Origin: Thalassolituus sp. UBA674
GTDB taxonomy: Bacteria; Pseudomonadota; Gammaproteobacteria; Pseudomonadales; Oceanobacteraceae
Assembly: GCA_002298335.1 (NCBI GenBank)
Contig: DBNK01000028.1
Coordinates: 56,618 to 120,617, forward strand
Direction: 5' to 3'
Length of the DNA: 64,000 bases
Below, in pieces: positions 16,517-26,181 of the stretch. Each line of letters begins with the position of its first letter. Positions within the stretch are counted from its first letter, which is position 1. The notes beneath the pieces were generated by a model. The model was given only the letters and a program-made list of their open reading frames with translations. It searched no databases and was not told where the DNA came from. The translations under genes and the position numbers were made by a program.

Positions 16517-17028
16517 AACAACGTTGGTTCATTTTCACACTCTGGTTTCTGATCGTGACGGCGGTAACAGTGCCGGTGTCTTTCTATCTGACGCCTTACG
16601 CCTTCATGACGGGCGTACGTCTGGTGACCGATCTAAAAGCCGATGAAAACACCATGTTTCATGCCAGAGTACCGGATCACACCAACGACATGGTGGTGAT
16701 GACCAGCCCGGATCTGCTCTATTCACTGTGTGTCTACGACCTGTCGGATACCGACCTGCTGGTTGAGTCAGATGTACCGGACGCTTACTGGTCGGTCAGT
16801 TTCTTCGGTGCTGACACTATGAATTACTACAGCACCAATGACCGCAAAGTCGCTACGCCGGCTTTCCGCAAGATCGTCACAACCGACCCCACGAAGACAG
16901 GTCCGGACTATGTTCTGGCTCCGGATACTACCGGTGCCGTGATTATCCGCATCGGTTTCACACCGGATACAGTGGATGCACTACGTCAGGTGCAGTTATC
17001 CGGACAATGCAGGCCAACCAGCGCCTGA
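16507..17028 (+). CDS. DUF1254 domain protein, membrane-anchored
   Basis: Function unknown. An N-terminal membrane helix (about residues 8-28) precedes a compact domain with SPDLLYSLCVYDLSDTDLLV and YWSVSFFGADTMNYYSTND, typical of DUF1254. The length of 173 residues equals one isolated domain. Its ATG lies inside the end of the DUF1214 gene; a second ATG two codons in is equally good. The two products very likely form a heteromer that replaces the usual single-chain protein (inference). Confidence 0.75.
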   Translation: MFMKQRWFIFTLWFLIVTAVTVPVSFYLTPYAFMTGVRLVTDLKADENTMFHARVPDHTNDMVVMTSPDLLYSLCVYDLSDTDLLVESDVPDAYWSVSFFGADTMNYYSTNDRKVATPAFRKIVTTDPTKTGPDYVLAPDTTGAVIIRIGFTPDTVDALRQVQLSGQCRPTSA

Positions 17029-17038
17029 TAACTGTCCC

Positions 17039-17066
17039 GCCCCGCTGAGATCCGGTCAGACGGGGC
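17039..17066 (+). terminator. Hairpin after the DUF1254 gene
   Basis: GCCCCGCTGA pairs with TCAG-A-CGGGGC (one bulged A) around a 7-base loop, 10 bases after the stop. It is GC-rich but followed by only short T runs, so terminator strength is doubtful. Confidence 0.4.
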
Positions 17067-17274
17067 TCTCCGATACTTTCCTGACTTGATTTCTGAGCAT
17101 TTTCAGCAGGTATAACCCTTCGCTTTATATTGGTAAAAAAGTCACAACTGACTGTTTGCTGACATGCCAGATAGCGTGTCATCTCCTTGCCTCTCCGGCT
17201 CTCTGTCTATAGTGAAAAACGTCCCCCTGACCCTTCCGGTCACGTTTCATTTTTTCTGATGGAGTGCTTTGCCC

Positions 17275-19644
17275 ATGACTAAAAAGCTTCTTGCATTACA
17301 GATCTGCCTGTTGCTTGCCGCCTGCAGTGACACCGGTTCATCCGGTTCTGATACGGAGCTGACGGATAACGACAATGACACCCCGGTGATTGAGAACAGT
17401 GAACTGGTTCTGCCAGAACAGTTGTCTCTTGTCGAACCGAAGTCCAGCGGTGGTAACCAGGCTCCGGCGTTTCTGGCTCAGGCGCCAGCAACAGAAGGGG
17501 GCTTTCTGGCAGACGGTACCGACTACTCTGAAGCGCCGCAGAACACCCATGTCTGGCTGGAAGCCCTTGAGCCACTGGAAACGGTCGACAGCATTCTCTG
17601 CTTTATCGCCCAGCTGAAACCAGAGCTGGAGGTTAACGAAGGGCCCTACACAGTACTGGCCGACATGGACAGCTGCTTTGAAGAAAACGACGGTGACAGT
17701 GACCAGAGCTCCGGCTCTCAGGGCGCCGTGAATTACACCGAAGTTGTGGTCGAATCGACCCGTGAAGACAGCGCCGATGCACCTATGAACGTGAAAGCCT
17801 GGCTGACAATGAACAACGGTGATTTCTCCCAGGCAATCCGTATTAACGGTGTCATCCGTGAAGGTGCTTCAGAAGCCAATCCGTTTGGCTCCTTCACCCT
17901 CAGCTACCAGTTCTCGGATGATATCGGCTCGGCTGATCCGGATGCCTTCGGTAAAGGCGAGCTGGCGACGGTTGATACACTGCCGGGCTTCCAGGGCTTT
18001 ACCCTGTACGAAACCTCCATCTGGGGGCCGGGTGAAACTTACGAGACCTCGGCCAGTGTGGTGGTCAACCCTTCTGAAGACAACGGGGTGGCCCTGACCG
18101 GTTTCCGTCAGGTGGGTAATGACGCCGCAGAAGGCAACAAGGCCTTTGCCATCAGCTACAACAGTGATCTGTTGCTGCTGCAGAAAGCCGCGACGTTTGA
18201 AGCCCTGCCCTATAAAAACAACAACCAGAACGGTACCTGCCTGTCGCGTAATGAGTTCTCTGAAACCGTGTGGCGCTATGGCCTGTTTAATGTGACGGAT
18301 GGATCATCTGTTGAACTCAACTCCGGATTTCCGTTCCTCTATGACGCTGATGGTGATGGCGTTTACAGCGCCCGGGGCTATGCCAGCTACTGGGGCATCT
18401 GGACCGAAGATCAGGGGGTTGAACTGTCTGGCACCACCATTCAGCGTGAAACCTTTGACGGCACTACCGGTGAAGAATACAGCGTACTGCAGGCCAATGG
18501 CCGTCTGAAGAAAAACACCGTGGTGTCACTTAACCTGAATGATGTTGAAGGCATTGAGTTTGAGTTCTACGACTGGGACTCCACTACAGGGGAGAGTCAG
18601 AGTTACATCGTCGAATACGATTCTGAGCTGATGGCCTTCGTACGTACAGCAACCGTGGACCATGATGAGAATGGCCAGCGTCGTTCAGAACTCGAAACAC
18701 CTGAGGCGGTTGAACTGAGCAACGGCGAAAACCTGTATATGTTTTCAAATCAGCTGGGTGGTGGCGTGCAGTATGTTGAAGGTGCTGACGTGATTACTTT
18801 CTTCAAACAGGAATACATCACCGGCAATGAAACCGGCACTGGCGAGTTGTTTGAAAATGGTACCGCGACGCTGTACTGCTACGAACGTTGTCCGAAAGCC
18901 GGGCTCACAGCAAGTGATCTGGAAACCTGGGATGGTCCGTTTGATACCGACAGTCAGGATGTTAACGCACCCTATACCTATACCTTCAGCAACAGCGGCG
19001 ACAACGCTCTGGAGCTGATGCTGGGTGACAACATGGTCACTTACCCGGATGTTGAGGATGGCGGCAATAACCAGCATGAGTGGGGCTTTAACTCCGGCGG
19101 CATGGTCACAGACACCAGCAGTCTTAGCTCAGTGTACGATATCTACAACCCGGAATCGGTCACTGTCTTCTACGAATTTGAAACCGGTCCGAATGACTGG
19201 AACCGCCAGACCGTTCTGAGCGATGCTGCAGGCACTATCGTCAGCTTCGACAAACCTCTGGAGTTCACCTACCGCCATCAGGATACCAACGACCGCAGTG
19301 GTGACGCCGGCGATTACGCCAATCAGACCCTGCTGCTGAACTACGGTGGTCATGGCGATCTCTGGGGTATTCCGGGTTACGAAGACACCGCTAACGGTTT
19401 CTGGTTACCGGTATTCAGCATCGCAGATGCCGTGGTCATGGGTGCCAGTGATGAGTTTGTGGTCAAAGCTCTGGAAATTGAACAGACGATGGCCGAAGCC
19501 GACAGCTGCAGCGCACTTGCCCTGAACGACCCGGCTGCACCGGTACCGGACAGTGTGACCGGCGACCTGAACAATGATGTAATGCCGGAAGTGACCGATG
19601 CGCCTCGCTATATCGCCGGTGAGGCGACCAGCGACGACGAATAA
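17275..19644 (+). CDS. Large lipoprotein of unknown function
   Basis: A 789-residue exported lipoprotein. The N-terminus is a short lipoprotein signal ending LLAACSDTG, with the lipidated Cys near residue 17; a Ser/Asp/Thr-rich linker follows. The mature part is very acidic and rich in Asp, Glu, Gly, Tyr and Trp, with an EF-hand-like loop (LYDADGDGVYSARGY, about residue 360), and Cys pairs such as LYCYERCPKAG that may form disulfides. No enzyme motif is recognised; the composition suggests a beta-rich, calcium-tolerant surface protein. A TTG two codons upstream opens the frame, but ATG 17275 has GGAG at the right distance. It is monocistronic, ends at a strong terminator, and is not obviously linked to its neighbours. 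Confidence 0.8.
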   Translation: MTKKLLALQICLLLAACSDTGSSGSDTELTDNDNDTPVIENSELVLPEQLSLVEPKSSGGNQAPAFLAQAPATEGGFLADGTDYSEAPQNTHVWLEALEPLETVDSILCFIAQLKPELEVNEGPYTVLADMDSCFEENDGDSDQSSGSQGAVNYTEVVVESTREDSADAPMNVKAWLTMNNGDFSQAIRINGVIREGASEANPFGSFTLSYQFSDDIGSADPDAFGKGELATVDTLPGFQGFTLYETSIWGPGETYETSASVVVNPSEDNGVALTGFRQVGNDAAEGNKAFAISYNSDLLLLQKAATFEALPYKNNNQNGTCLSRNEFSETVWRYGLFNVTDGSSVELNSGFPFLYDADGDGVYSARGYASYWGIWTEDQGVELSGTTIQRETFDGTTGEEYSVLQANGRLKKNTVVSLNLNDVEGIEFEFYDWDSTTGESQSYIVEYDSELMAFVRTATVDHDENGQRRSELETPEAVELSNGENLYMFSNQLGGGVQYVEGADVITFFKQEYITGNETGTGELFENGTATLYCYERCPKAGLTASDLETWDGPFDTDSQDVNAPYTYTFSNSGDNALELMLGDNMVTYPDVEDGGNNQHEWGFNSGGMVTDTSSLSSVYDIYNPESVTVFYEFETGPNDWNRQTVLSDAAGTIVSFDKPLEFTYRHQDTNDRSGDAGDYANQTLLLNYGGHGDLWGIPGYEDTANGFWLPVFSIADAVVMGASDEFVVKALEIEQTMAEADSCSALALNDPAAPVPDSVTGDLNNDVMPEVTDAPRYIAGEATSDDE

Positions 19645-19666
19645 CCCTGATCCGGACTGAAAACAG

Positions 19667-19692
19667 AAAGCCCCGCATTGCGGGGCTTTTTT
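19667..19692. terminator. Bidirectional intrinsic terminator
   Basis: AAAGCCCCGC-ATTG-GCGGGGCTTTTTT forms an 8-10 bp stem with a T run on the plus strand and a weaker one on the minus strand. It separates the convergent lipoprotein and thioredoxin-like genes. Confidence 0.9.
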
Positions 19693-19716
19693 ATGGGTAA
19701 TCTGATCCGGTGGAGA

Positions 19717-20187
19717 TCACTGATCCAGACTGTTCAGCCGGTCTGTGAACCAGTTGTTGAGGTCTTCAGTTGTGGATGAACGGGCCGAGGCAAACTCTCC
19801 CCCTTCGGCCACGTACAGCAGGTCTTTTCCGGAGCTGAGTATGGCAATAGAAGGAATACCTTTCGCCACTGGCTCACCAAACTGCTCGGTGAATTCCATG
19901 TTGTGATCCCAGTTACCGATGTCGACATGTACCACCACAAAATTATCTGTGATCGTGGACTTCAGCGGCTCCTCTTTCATCAGGGCATCAAACGCACGGC
20001 AGTCAGGACACCAGTCGGCACCAAAGACCATCAGTACCTTCTTTTCGTCATCCGCTGCCGCACTCAATGCTGCGGCATAGTCTGCCGCCGGATCAGCAGA
20101 CTCATCGTAAGCCGACTGAGCATACGTCGTCAGTGTGGTCAGCAGGGTCAGAAACAGAAATCCCCTGCGGATAATGAAACGGATCAT
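19717..20187 (-). CDS. Periplasmic thioredoxin-family protein
   Basis: Small exported thioredoxin-fold protein of 156 residues. An N-terminal signal peptide (ending about YAQSA) is followed by the active-site motif ADWCPDCRAF with Cys near residues 59 and 62, and by a cis-Pro loop KGIPSIAIL. The CPDC motif resembles DUF255/thioredoxin_7 and DsbD-gamma-like domains; a thiol reductase or chaperone role in the periplasm is likely, but the client is unknown. A GTG two codons upstream opens the frame, but ATG 20187 has GGGAGG five bases before it. Confidence 0.78.
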   Translation of the reverse strand: MIRFIIRRGFLFLTLLTTLTTYAQSAYDESADPAADYAAALSAAADDEKKVLMVFGADWCPDCRAFDALMKEEPLKSTITDNFVVVHVDIGNWDHNMEFTEQFGEPVAKGIPSIAILSSGKDLLYVAEGGEFASARSSTTEDLNNWFTDRLNSLDQ

Positions 20188-20383
20188 AAGCACCTCCCAT
20201 GCTGTTGAGTGACAGAATTTTGTTTCAATATACCGTGCTCAAAACGGAAAAAATGTCTTATACGACAAATAGTTGGTCTTTGTGTGCAATCTCGTGACCT
20301 GAGTTCCTGAGCAGCCGATATACTGCGCTGAACCCAAACCGTCACACCCCGGAAACCGTCGTCTCCGGGTTCTGGAGAAGACT

Positions 20384-21883
20384 ATGTCACAACCCCCTTC
20401 CTCCCCTGCTAACAGCTTTTTCGGTCACCCGGCCGGTCTGCAGACTCTGTTCATGACCGAGATGTGGGAGCGGATGAGCTACTACGGCATGCGTGCCCTG
20501 CTCGTGCTCTTTATGACCACTGCCATGATGGAAGGCGGACTGGAATTATCCGTGGCTTCGGCCACCGCGATTTACGGACTCTACACCGGTGCAGTGTACT
20601 TCATGGGCCTGCCCGGTGGCTGGATCGCCGACCGCCTGATCGGCAGCCAGAAAGCCGTCTGGTATGGCGGTGTCATCATTATGTGTGGCCATATCGTTCT
20701 GGCTATTCCTGATCACAGCACCTTCTTTATCGGCCTGATCCTCGTCGTACTGGGTACCGGCCTGCTGAAGCCCAATATCACTGCTCTCGTCGGCCAGCTG
20801 TACAGCAAAGAAGACAGCCGTCGCGACAGTGGTTACACCATTTACTATATGGGTATTAACATCGGTGCTTTCATCGGTTATGGCGTCACCGGCGCACTGG
20901 CCGAGGGCGTGGGCTGGCACTGGGGTTTTGGTGCGGCGGCAGTGGGTATGGCCATTGGTCTGATCCAGTACCGCATAACACTGCACAAACTGGGAGAGTC
21001 CGGCAGTGCTCCGGTTACCCCGATGGCACCGCGTTCGGTTCAGGTCAGCTGGCTGGTAATTCTGGCCTTCCTGGTGGTACTCACACTGACAACGGCTGCC
21101 GCCCTGACGGGCTGGCTGGTCATTAACCCGGTGAGCATTGCGACTTACGTGGTGGCCATCATTACCACGGTTTTCTTCGTCTATTTCTTCTTCCTGTACT
21201 TTTTCTCTGAGCTGAATCAGGATGAGAAAAAGCGCATGTACGCCATTCTGCTGATCTGCTTTGCCTCGGCCTGTTTCTGGGCCGGTTTTGAGCAGGCCGG
21301 CTCATCCCTGAACCTGTTTGGCCGTGATTACACCGACCGTCTGATCGGCAGTTTCGAAATTCCGACCACCTGGTTCCAGAGTGCCAACTCGTTTTTCATC
21401 CTGATTCTGTCGCCCTTCTTCGCCGCCCTGTGGGTCAGCCTTGGCAAGCGTATGCTGGACCCATCCTATGCCGTGAAGTCAGCCTTCGGCCTGATCATTA
21501 TGGCCAGTGGCTTCCTGGTGATGTTTGCCGCCGCCCATGTGGTTGCCAGTGGCATGAAAGCCGCCCCTTACTGGTTGATCATGACCTACTTCCTGCACAC
21601 CGTGGGTGAGCTGCTGCTCAGTCCTGTGGCACTGAGTGCGGTCAGTAAGCTTTCTCCTGCGCGTCTGTCCGGTCAGATGATGGGACTGTTTGTACTGACC
21701 TACTCCATCGGCAGCGTGATTGCCGGTCTGTTTGCGGGTCACTTTGACCCCGAAAAACTGGATCAGATGCCGGGCCTGTTTATGCAGATTGCGCTGTTTG
21801 CCGGAGGTGCCGGTGTTCTGGTGTTTATTATTGGTCTGAAAACCCGGGCCTGGGAGAAGCTGGCGGAAAAACGGCCAAGCTGA
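20384..21883 (+). CDS. POT-family proton-dependent oligopeptide transporter
   Basis: Inner-membrane di/tripeptide:proton symporter of 499 residues with about 14 hydrophobic segments. The N-terminus has the family motif EMWERMSYYGMRALLVLFM (ExxERFxYYG) carrying the proton-coupling glutamates, followed by GGWIADRLIGSQKAVWYGG and GTGLLKPNITALVGQLY, which are the PTR2 signatures. Related to DtpA/DtpB of E. coli. It stands alone, with about 195 bases of upstream leader and a bidirectional terminator behind. Confidence 0.92.
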   Translation: MSQPPSSPANSFFGHPAGLQTLFMTEMWERMSYYGMRALLVLFMTTAMMEGGLELSVASATAIYGLYTGAVYFMGLPGGWIADRLIGSQKAVWYGGVIIMCGHIVLAIPDHSTFFIGLILVVLGTGLLKPNITALVGQLYSKEDSRRDSGYTIYYMGINIGAFIGYGVTGALAEGVGWHWGFGAAAVGMAIGLIQYRITLHKLGESGSAPVTPMAPRSVQVSWLVILAFLVVLTLTTAAALTGWLVINPVSIATYVVAIITTVFFVYFFFLYFFSELNQDEKKRMYAILLICFASACFWAGFEQAGSSLNLFGRDYTDRLIGSFEIPTTWFQSANSFFILILSPFFAALWVSLGKRMLDPSYAVKSAFGLIIMASGFLVMFAAAHVVASGMKAAPYWLIMTYFLHTVGELLLSPVALSAVSKLSPARLSGQMMGLFVLTYSIGSVIAGLFAGHFDPEKLDQMPGLFMQIALFAGGAGVLVFIIGLKTRAWEKLAEKRPS

Positions 21884-21900
21884 CCTCTCACAGATCAAAA

Positions 21901-21932
21901 AAAAAACGGCGGGAATTACCGCCGTTCTTTTA
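21901..21932. terminator. Bidirectional intrinsic terminator
   Basis: An A-rich run, AACGGCGG-GAATTA-CCGCCGTT and a T-rich run form a stem of 8 bp flanked by A and T tracts. It serves both the peptide transporter and the opposing zwf operon. Confidence 0.9.
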
Positions 21933-21948
21933 TTCTGCAAGATTACTC

Positions 21949-23700
21949 TCAACCGATTTTAAACTCGGTCAGCCAGACCGACTGATACGGATACAACACC
22001 AGTTCATCGGTAATAATCGTAGGTTCATGCGCGAGCAGATTCATCAGACCGTTTTCCAGGAAGCCAAGGCTCGCCAGTGGCAATTTCAGAATGCGTTCAG
22101 TCACGTTCGACATGGCCCAGATGCGCTGGGAACCATCCACGCTGGTGCGCTGCAGAATAAACAGATCCGAGTTGATTTTGATGACATCCTGACGGGCATC
22201 CGGACTGAATGCTGGTTGCTTACGGCGGATGCGGATCATGCGGGTCAGCTCTGCAAACACTTCTGACTGCGGCGTTACCGCATTGCTCATCAGGTATTCA
22301 AGCTCATGCATATCCCAGATTTTGCGGTTAATGGAGCGGGTACGCCCCGTCTGTTCAACGTGAGCCAGATCATTAGGCGATGCCGTAAAGCTGTGGATAT
22401 AGAGCGCCGGGATCCCCTGCATGGCCAGCATGATGGCCTGCGAACACAGGAAACGCTGTACCTGATGATGATCCACTCCGCGTCGCGTGCCCATACAGGC
22501 ATCAAACAGCGTGATGTTGATTTCGTACGGGCTCTCCGTGCCGTCCCCATTCGCTTTCATACTGACAAAACCACCGAAGCGGTGCATGGAATCAATCAGA
22601 TCCTGCACTTCACGTTCCGGTAACAGCCCTTCTACCGGGCGTACGCCGATACCGTCATGAGACGCAGTGAAGTTAAGGTAGGTACACCCGGTCGGCAATG
22701 GTGGGATATCCGCCGCCCAATCGGTCAGAAAAGACGCATTTCCCCGGTTCAGCGCGTGCAGCACCAGTGGCGGCAGACCAAACTGATACACCATGTGCGC
22801 TTCATCAGAATCACCAAAGTAACTGAGATTTTCTTTTACCGGGACGTTGGTCTCGGTAATCACCACCACCTCAGGGGCGACAAAGTTCACCACATCGCGC
22901 AGCAGCTTCACCGCTTCATGAGTCTGAGATAAATGCAGACAGGTGGTGCCCAGCTGTTTCCATAAAAATGCAACCGCATCGAGGCGGATAAACCGCGCTC
23001 CGCGCTCAATATACAGCAGATAAATCTGGATAAACTCGTACAGCACTTTGGGGTTGGCGAAATTCACATCCACCTGATCTTTGGAGAAGGTGGCCCAGAC
23101 ATAACGCACGCCCCGGCGGGTGTACACGGGTGTCAGAAGCGGCGAGTTACGTGGCCGGGTAACCATGGACACATCGGTTTCCGGGTCCACTTCAATAAAA
23201 TAATCGCTGTAGGGTTCGTTATTGCCGATGTAATCAATAAACCACAGGTTTTCGCGTGAACAGTGATTAATCACCAGATCGATCATCAGATCGAAATCGG
23301 CGGCAATTTCAGCAACGTGGCTCCAGTCACCCCACTCTGGATTGACCTGACGGTAATCGATCACCGAAAAGCCGTCGTCCGAACTGTAAGGAAAAAACGG
23401 CAGGAGATGAACAGAATTAACGACATCGACTAACTTTTCACGCAGAAAAGACGCCAGCGTACTGAAGGGTTTTTCACCTTCTTTCTGCAGGGAATTACCG
23501 TAGGTGATCAGAATAATATCTTCTTCCGACCAACGACTGGCGTCCGCCGGTGTTGGTTCTTCCTGTACCTGTCGCCGGGTGTTATCACAGAAAGTGGTGC
23601 AGTAAGTGAGAATGTCATTGGCGATCTGCGCACAGTCCTGTGCATCCCCATAAATGTTGCGCACACGCTGAGTAAATTGGGCTAATGCTGCCTGAGTCAT
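21949..23700 (-). CDS. GH13 subfamily 18 sugar phosphorylase (sucrose/glucosylglycerate/glucosylglycerol phosphorylase-like)
   Basis: Alpha-amylase family enzyme of 583 residues that should split an alpha-glucoside with phosphate to give glucose-1-phosphate. The barrel motifs are VHLLPFFPYSSDDGFSVIDY, DLVINHCSREN, IRLDAVAFLWKQLGTTC (nucleophile Asp about residue 240), VVITETNVP (acid/base Glu about 283) and NFTASHDGIG (third Asp about 348). The AFLWK..GTTCLHLSQTH segment resembles glucosylglycerate/glucosylglycerol phosphorylases more than bifidobacterial sucrose phosphorylase. It is the last gene of the zwf-pgl-edd-eda operon, 21 bases after eda, so the product probably feeds the Entner-Doudoroff route. 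The natural substrate is not settled from sequence; glucosylglycerate or glucosylglycerol are common marine osmolytes. Confidence 0.85.
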   Translation of the reverse strand: MTQAALAQFTQRVRNIYGDAQDCAQIANDILTYCTTFCDNTRRQVQEEPTPADASRWSEEDIILITYGNSLQKEGEKPFSTLASFLREKLVDVVNSVHLLPFFPYSSDDGFSVIDYRQVNPEWGDWSHVAEIAADFDLMIDLVINHCSRENLWFIDYIGNNEPYSDYFIEVDPETDVSMVTRPRNSPLLTPVYTRRGVRYVWATFSKDQVDVNFANPKVLYEFIQIYLLYIERGARFIRLDAVAFLWKQLGTTCLHLSQTHEAVKLLRDVVNFVAPEVVVITETNVPVKENLSYFGDSDEAHMVYQFGLPPLVLHALNRGNASFLTDWAADIPPLPTGCTYLNFTASHDGIGVRPVEGLLPEREVQDLIDSMHRFGGFVSMKANGDGTESPYEINITLFDACMGTRRGVDHHQVQRFLCSQAIMLAMQGIPALYIHSFTASPNDLAHVEQTGRTRSINRKIWDMHELEYLMSNAVTPQSEVFAELTRMIRIRRKQPAFSPDARQDVIKINSDLFILQRTSVDGSQRIWAMSNVTERILKLPLASLGFLENGLMNLLAHEPTIITDELVLYPYQSVWLTEFKIG

Positions 23701-23721
23701 TGAGAGTTCCTGAAAAGCGAC

Positions 23722-24330
23722 TTAACTGGTTTCGGCAATATGGGTGATACCGGCCCAGTCTTTATTCTGAATAAGATTTGCGGGTGTGAGCCAGCTGCCA
23801 CCCACGGCAAACACATTGCTGAGCGCAAGATAATCATGGCTGGTGCGGGCGTTGATGCCACCGGTCGGGCAGAAAGAGACATCCGGTAAAGGTGCACCGA
23901 TGGACTTGAGCATATCGATACCGCCAGCCGCTTCAGCCGGGAAAAATTTCATCCGGTTAAAACCGGCTTCCCGCGCCAGCATCACCTCTCCGGGCGTTGC
24001 CACGCCGGGCAGATAAGGGCCACCCCACTCTTTGGCTGCATCGAGCAGGGATGGGGTAAATCCCGGACTGATCACAAACTGCGCGCCGTTATTCACGGCG
24101 GTGTGCAGCTCTGCCGGACGGGTTACCGTACCGACGCCGACAATCGCATCCGGTACGTTCTGGCTGATTTCCCGGATGGCGTCGTAGGCGCAGCCGGTGC
24201 GGAGAGTGACCTCCAGCAAATGAATTCCGCCGTTGACCAGTGCCTGCGCCATCGGCACCGCATCTTCAAGATTGTTGATAACAATCACCGGCACTACAGG
24301 CCGTGTCTGCCCGAGCCATGTTTCCCACAT
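23722..24330 (-). CDS. eda: KDPG aldolase
   Basis: Bifunctional 2-keto-3-deoxy-6-phosphogluconate / 4-hydroxy-2-oxoglutarate aldolase, the last step of the Entner-Doudoroff pathway, giving pyruvate and glyceraldehyde-3-phosphate. Class I aldolase features are seen: LLEVTLRTGCAYDAI with the catalytic Glu, VGVGTVTRP, QFVISPGFTP and MKFFPAEAAGG with the Schiff-base Lys, then CPTGGI. The length, 202 residues, is typical. It starts six bases after the edd stop. Confidence 0.95.
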   Translation of the reverse strand: MWETWLGQTRPVVPVIVINNLEDAVPMAQALVNGGIHLLEVTLRTGCAYDAIREISQNVPDAIVGVGTVTRPAELHTAVNNGAQFVISPGFTPSLLDAAKEWGGPYLPGVATPGEVMLAREAGFNRMKFFPAEAAGGIDMLKSIGAPLPDVSFCPTGGINARTSHDYLALSNVFAVGGSWLTPANLIQNKDWAGITHIAETS

Positions 24331-24336
24331 TGTTCT

Positions 24337-26157
24337 TTACTCCCAACCTATGCTGATGGCGCCCTGATCTGCCGGGCCGGCCAACTGACGGAAACCCGCA
24401 AACAGTTCGCGGCCAACGCCGAAGGATGATGCAGCCACATCCAGTGGTGGCAATGGTTGCTGCAGACGGGCGGAAAAATCTTCTGTGAGCACTTCCAGAG
24501 TGCCCTGATGACCATCGAGACGGATCCGGTCTCCGTCCTGTACGGCCTGAATCGGTCCGCCACCCAGTGCTTCCGGGCTCAGATGAATTGCCGCCGGGAC
24601 TTTACCGGAGGCACCCGAGAGACGTCCGTCGGTCACCAGTGCGACCTTGTATCCCTGTTCCTGCAGATTGGTCAGTGACGGTGTCAGCTGATGCAGTTCC
24701 GGCATGCCATTGGCTTTCGGGCCCTGGGCTTTCACCACCACGATCACATCCTGATTCAGTTCGCCGTTTTTATAGGCGTCCAGCACCTGTTGCTGATCGG
24801 TGAACACTTTTGCTGGCGCTTCGATCACCCAGCGATCATCCGGTACGGCAGAGACTTTCATCACGGCGCGGCCAAGATTGCCACTGACCAGTTTCATTCC
24901 ACCTTCGTGGAGGAAAGGTTGACTGACCGGTGCCAGTACGGAGGTATCTGCACTTTCTGCAGCTGACTCAACCCAGCTCAGCTGACCACTCTCATTCAGT
25001 ACCGGTTTCTGACACCAGCGCTCCAGACCATAACCAAGAATGGTATTCACCTCGTTGTGAAGCAGACCGGCGCCAAGCAATTCTTTCATCAGGAACGGCA
25101 TGCCACCGGCGGTTTCAAACGCATTCACGTCGGCGCTGCCGTTGGGGTACATACGGGTCATCAGCGGAATTACGGAAGACAGCTCATCCATGTCTTCCCA
25201 GTCGATCAGAATACCGGCCATACGGGCAATGGCGATCAGGTGAATGCTGTGATTGGTGGAGCCACCTGTGGCCAGCAGCCCAATCATGGCGTTAACCATC
25301 ACCTTCTCATCCATGATTTTGCAGATGGGCATATAGCCCGGATCCAGTGCCGTGATTTCGGTTACCCGTTCCGTCGCTGCCTTAGTCAGCGCATCGCGCA
25401 ACGGCGTGTAAGGATTCACAAAGGAAGAGCCTGGCAGCTGCAGCCCCATGATTTCCATCAGCATCTGGTTGGAGTTGGCCGTACCATAAAAAGTACAGGT
25501 TCCTTCACTGTGGTAAGAACCCATTTCACTGGCCAGCAATGCCTCTTCACCAACCTCTCCCCGGGCGAAGGCCTGTCGTACTTTGGCTTTCTCGGAGTTA
25601 CTGATACCACTGGGCATAGGTCCTGATGGCACAAACACGGCGGGCAGATGACCGAAACGCAACGCGGCCATCAGCAGCCCGGGAACAATCTTGTCACAGA
25701 TACCCAGCATGAGGTTACCGTCGAATACCTGGTGCGACAGAGCCACAGCGGTACTGAGGGCTATCACATCACGGCTGAAAAGAGACAGTTCCATGCCGGT
25801 CTGTCCCTGAGTCACCCCATCACACATGGCCGGAACTCCACCGGCAACCTGCCCCACATGCCCCAGGCGACTCAGTTCTGACTTGATCAGAGGCGGAAAA
25901 TCACGGTAAGGAGCGTGTGCTGATAACACATCGTTGTAGGCCGTGATAATACCGATATTGGCTCTGTGTCCCTGCCGCAGAATCAGTTTTTCATCGGCTG
26001 TAGCCGAGGCATAATCGTGTGCCAGATTGGTACAGCTGAGCTGACCGCGGATGGTGCCCACATCCGCAGCCTGTCCCATCTGGGCCAGATAGGCTGCGCG
26101 TGTGGCCTGACTGCGTTTGCGGATGCGTTCAGTAACGCTTTCGACAACGGTGTGCAT
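24337..26157 (-). CDS. edd: 6-phosphogluconate dehydratase
   Basis: IlvD/Edd-family iron-sulfur dehydratase that converts 6-phosphogluconate to KDPG. Residues 60-180 show GIITAYNDVLSAH, GGVPAMCDGVTQGQ and LGICDKIVPG, which carry cluster cysteines, and YHSEGTCTFYGTANSNQM supplies another; GRLSGASGKVPAAIHLSPEA is in the C-terminal domain. The length, 606 residues, matches Edd and is longer than IlvD. A GTG opens the frame three codons earlier, but ATG 26157 has GGAGTG eight bases upstream. Confidence 0.95.
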   Translation of the reverse strand: MHTVVESVTERIRKRSQATRAAYLAQMGQAADVGTIRGQLSCTNLAHDYASATADEKLILRQGHRANIGIITAYNDVLSAHAPYRDFPPLIKSELSRLGHVGQVAGGVPAMCDGVTQGQTGMELSLFSRDVIALSTAVALSHQVFDGNLMLGICDKIVPGLLMAALRFGHLPAVFVPSGPMPSGISNSEKAKVRQAFARGEVGEEALLASEMGSYHSEGTCTFYGTANSNQMLMEIMGLQLPGSSFVNPYTPLRDALTKAATERVTEITALDPGYMPICKIMDEKVMVNAMIGLLATGGSTNHSIHLIAIARMAGILIDWEDMDELSSVIPLMTRMYPNGSADVNAFETAGGMPFLMKELLGAGLLHNEVNTILGYGLERWCQKPVLNESGQLSWVESAAESADTSVLAPVSQPFLHEGGMKLVSGNLGRAVMKVSAVPDDRWVIEAPAKVFTDQQQVLDAYKNGELNQDVIVVVKAQGPKANGMPELHQLTPSLTNLQEQGYKVALVTDGRLSGASGKVPAAIHLSPEALGGGPIQAVQDGDRIRLDGHQGTLEVLTEDFSARLQQPLPPLDVAASSFGVGRELFAGFRQLAGPADQGAISIGWE

Positions 26158-26181
26158 AATATTCACTCCGGCAGATGCTCA

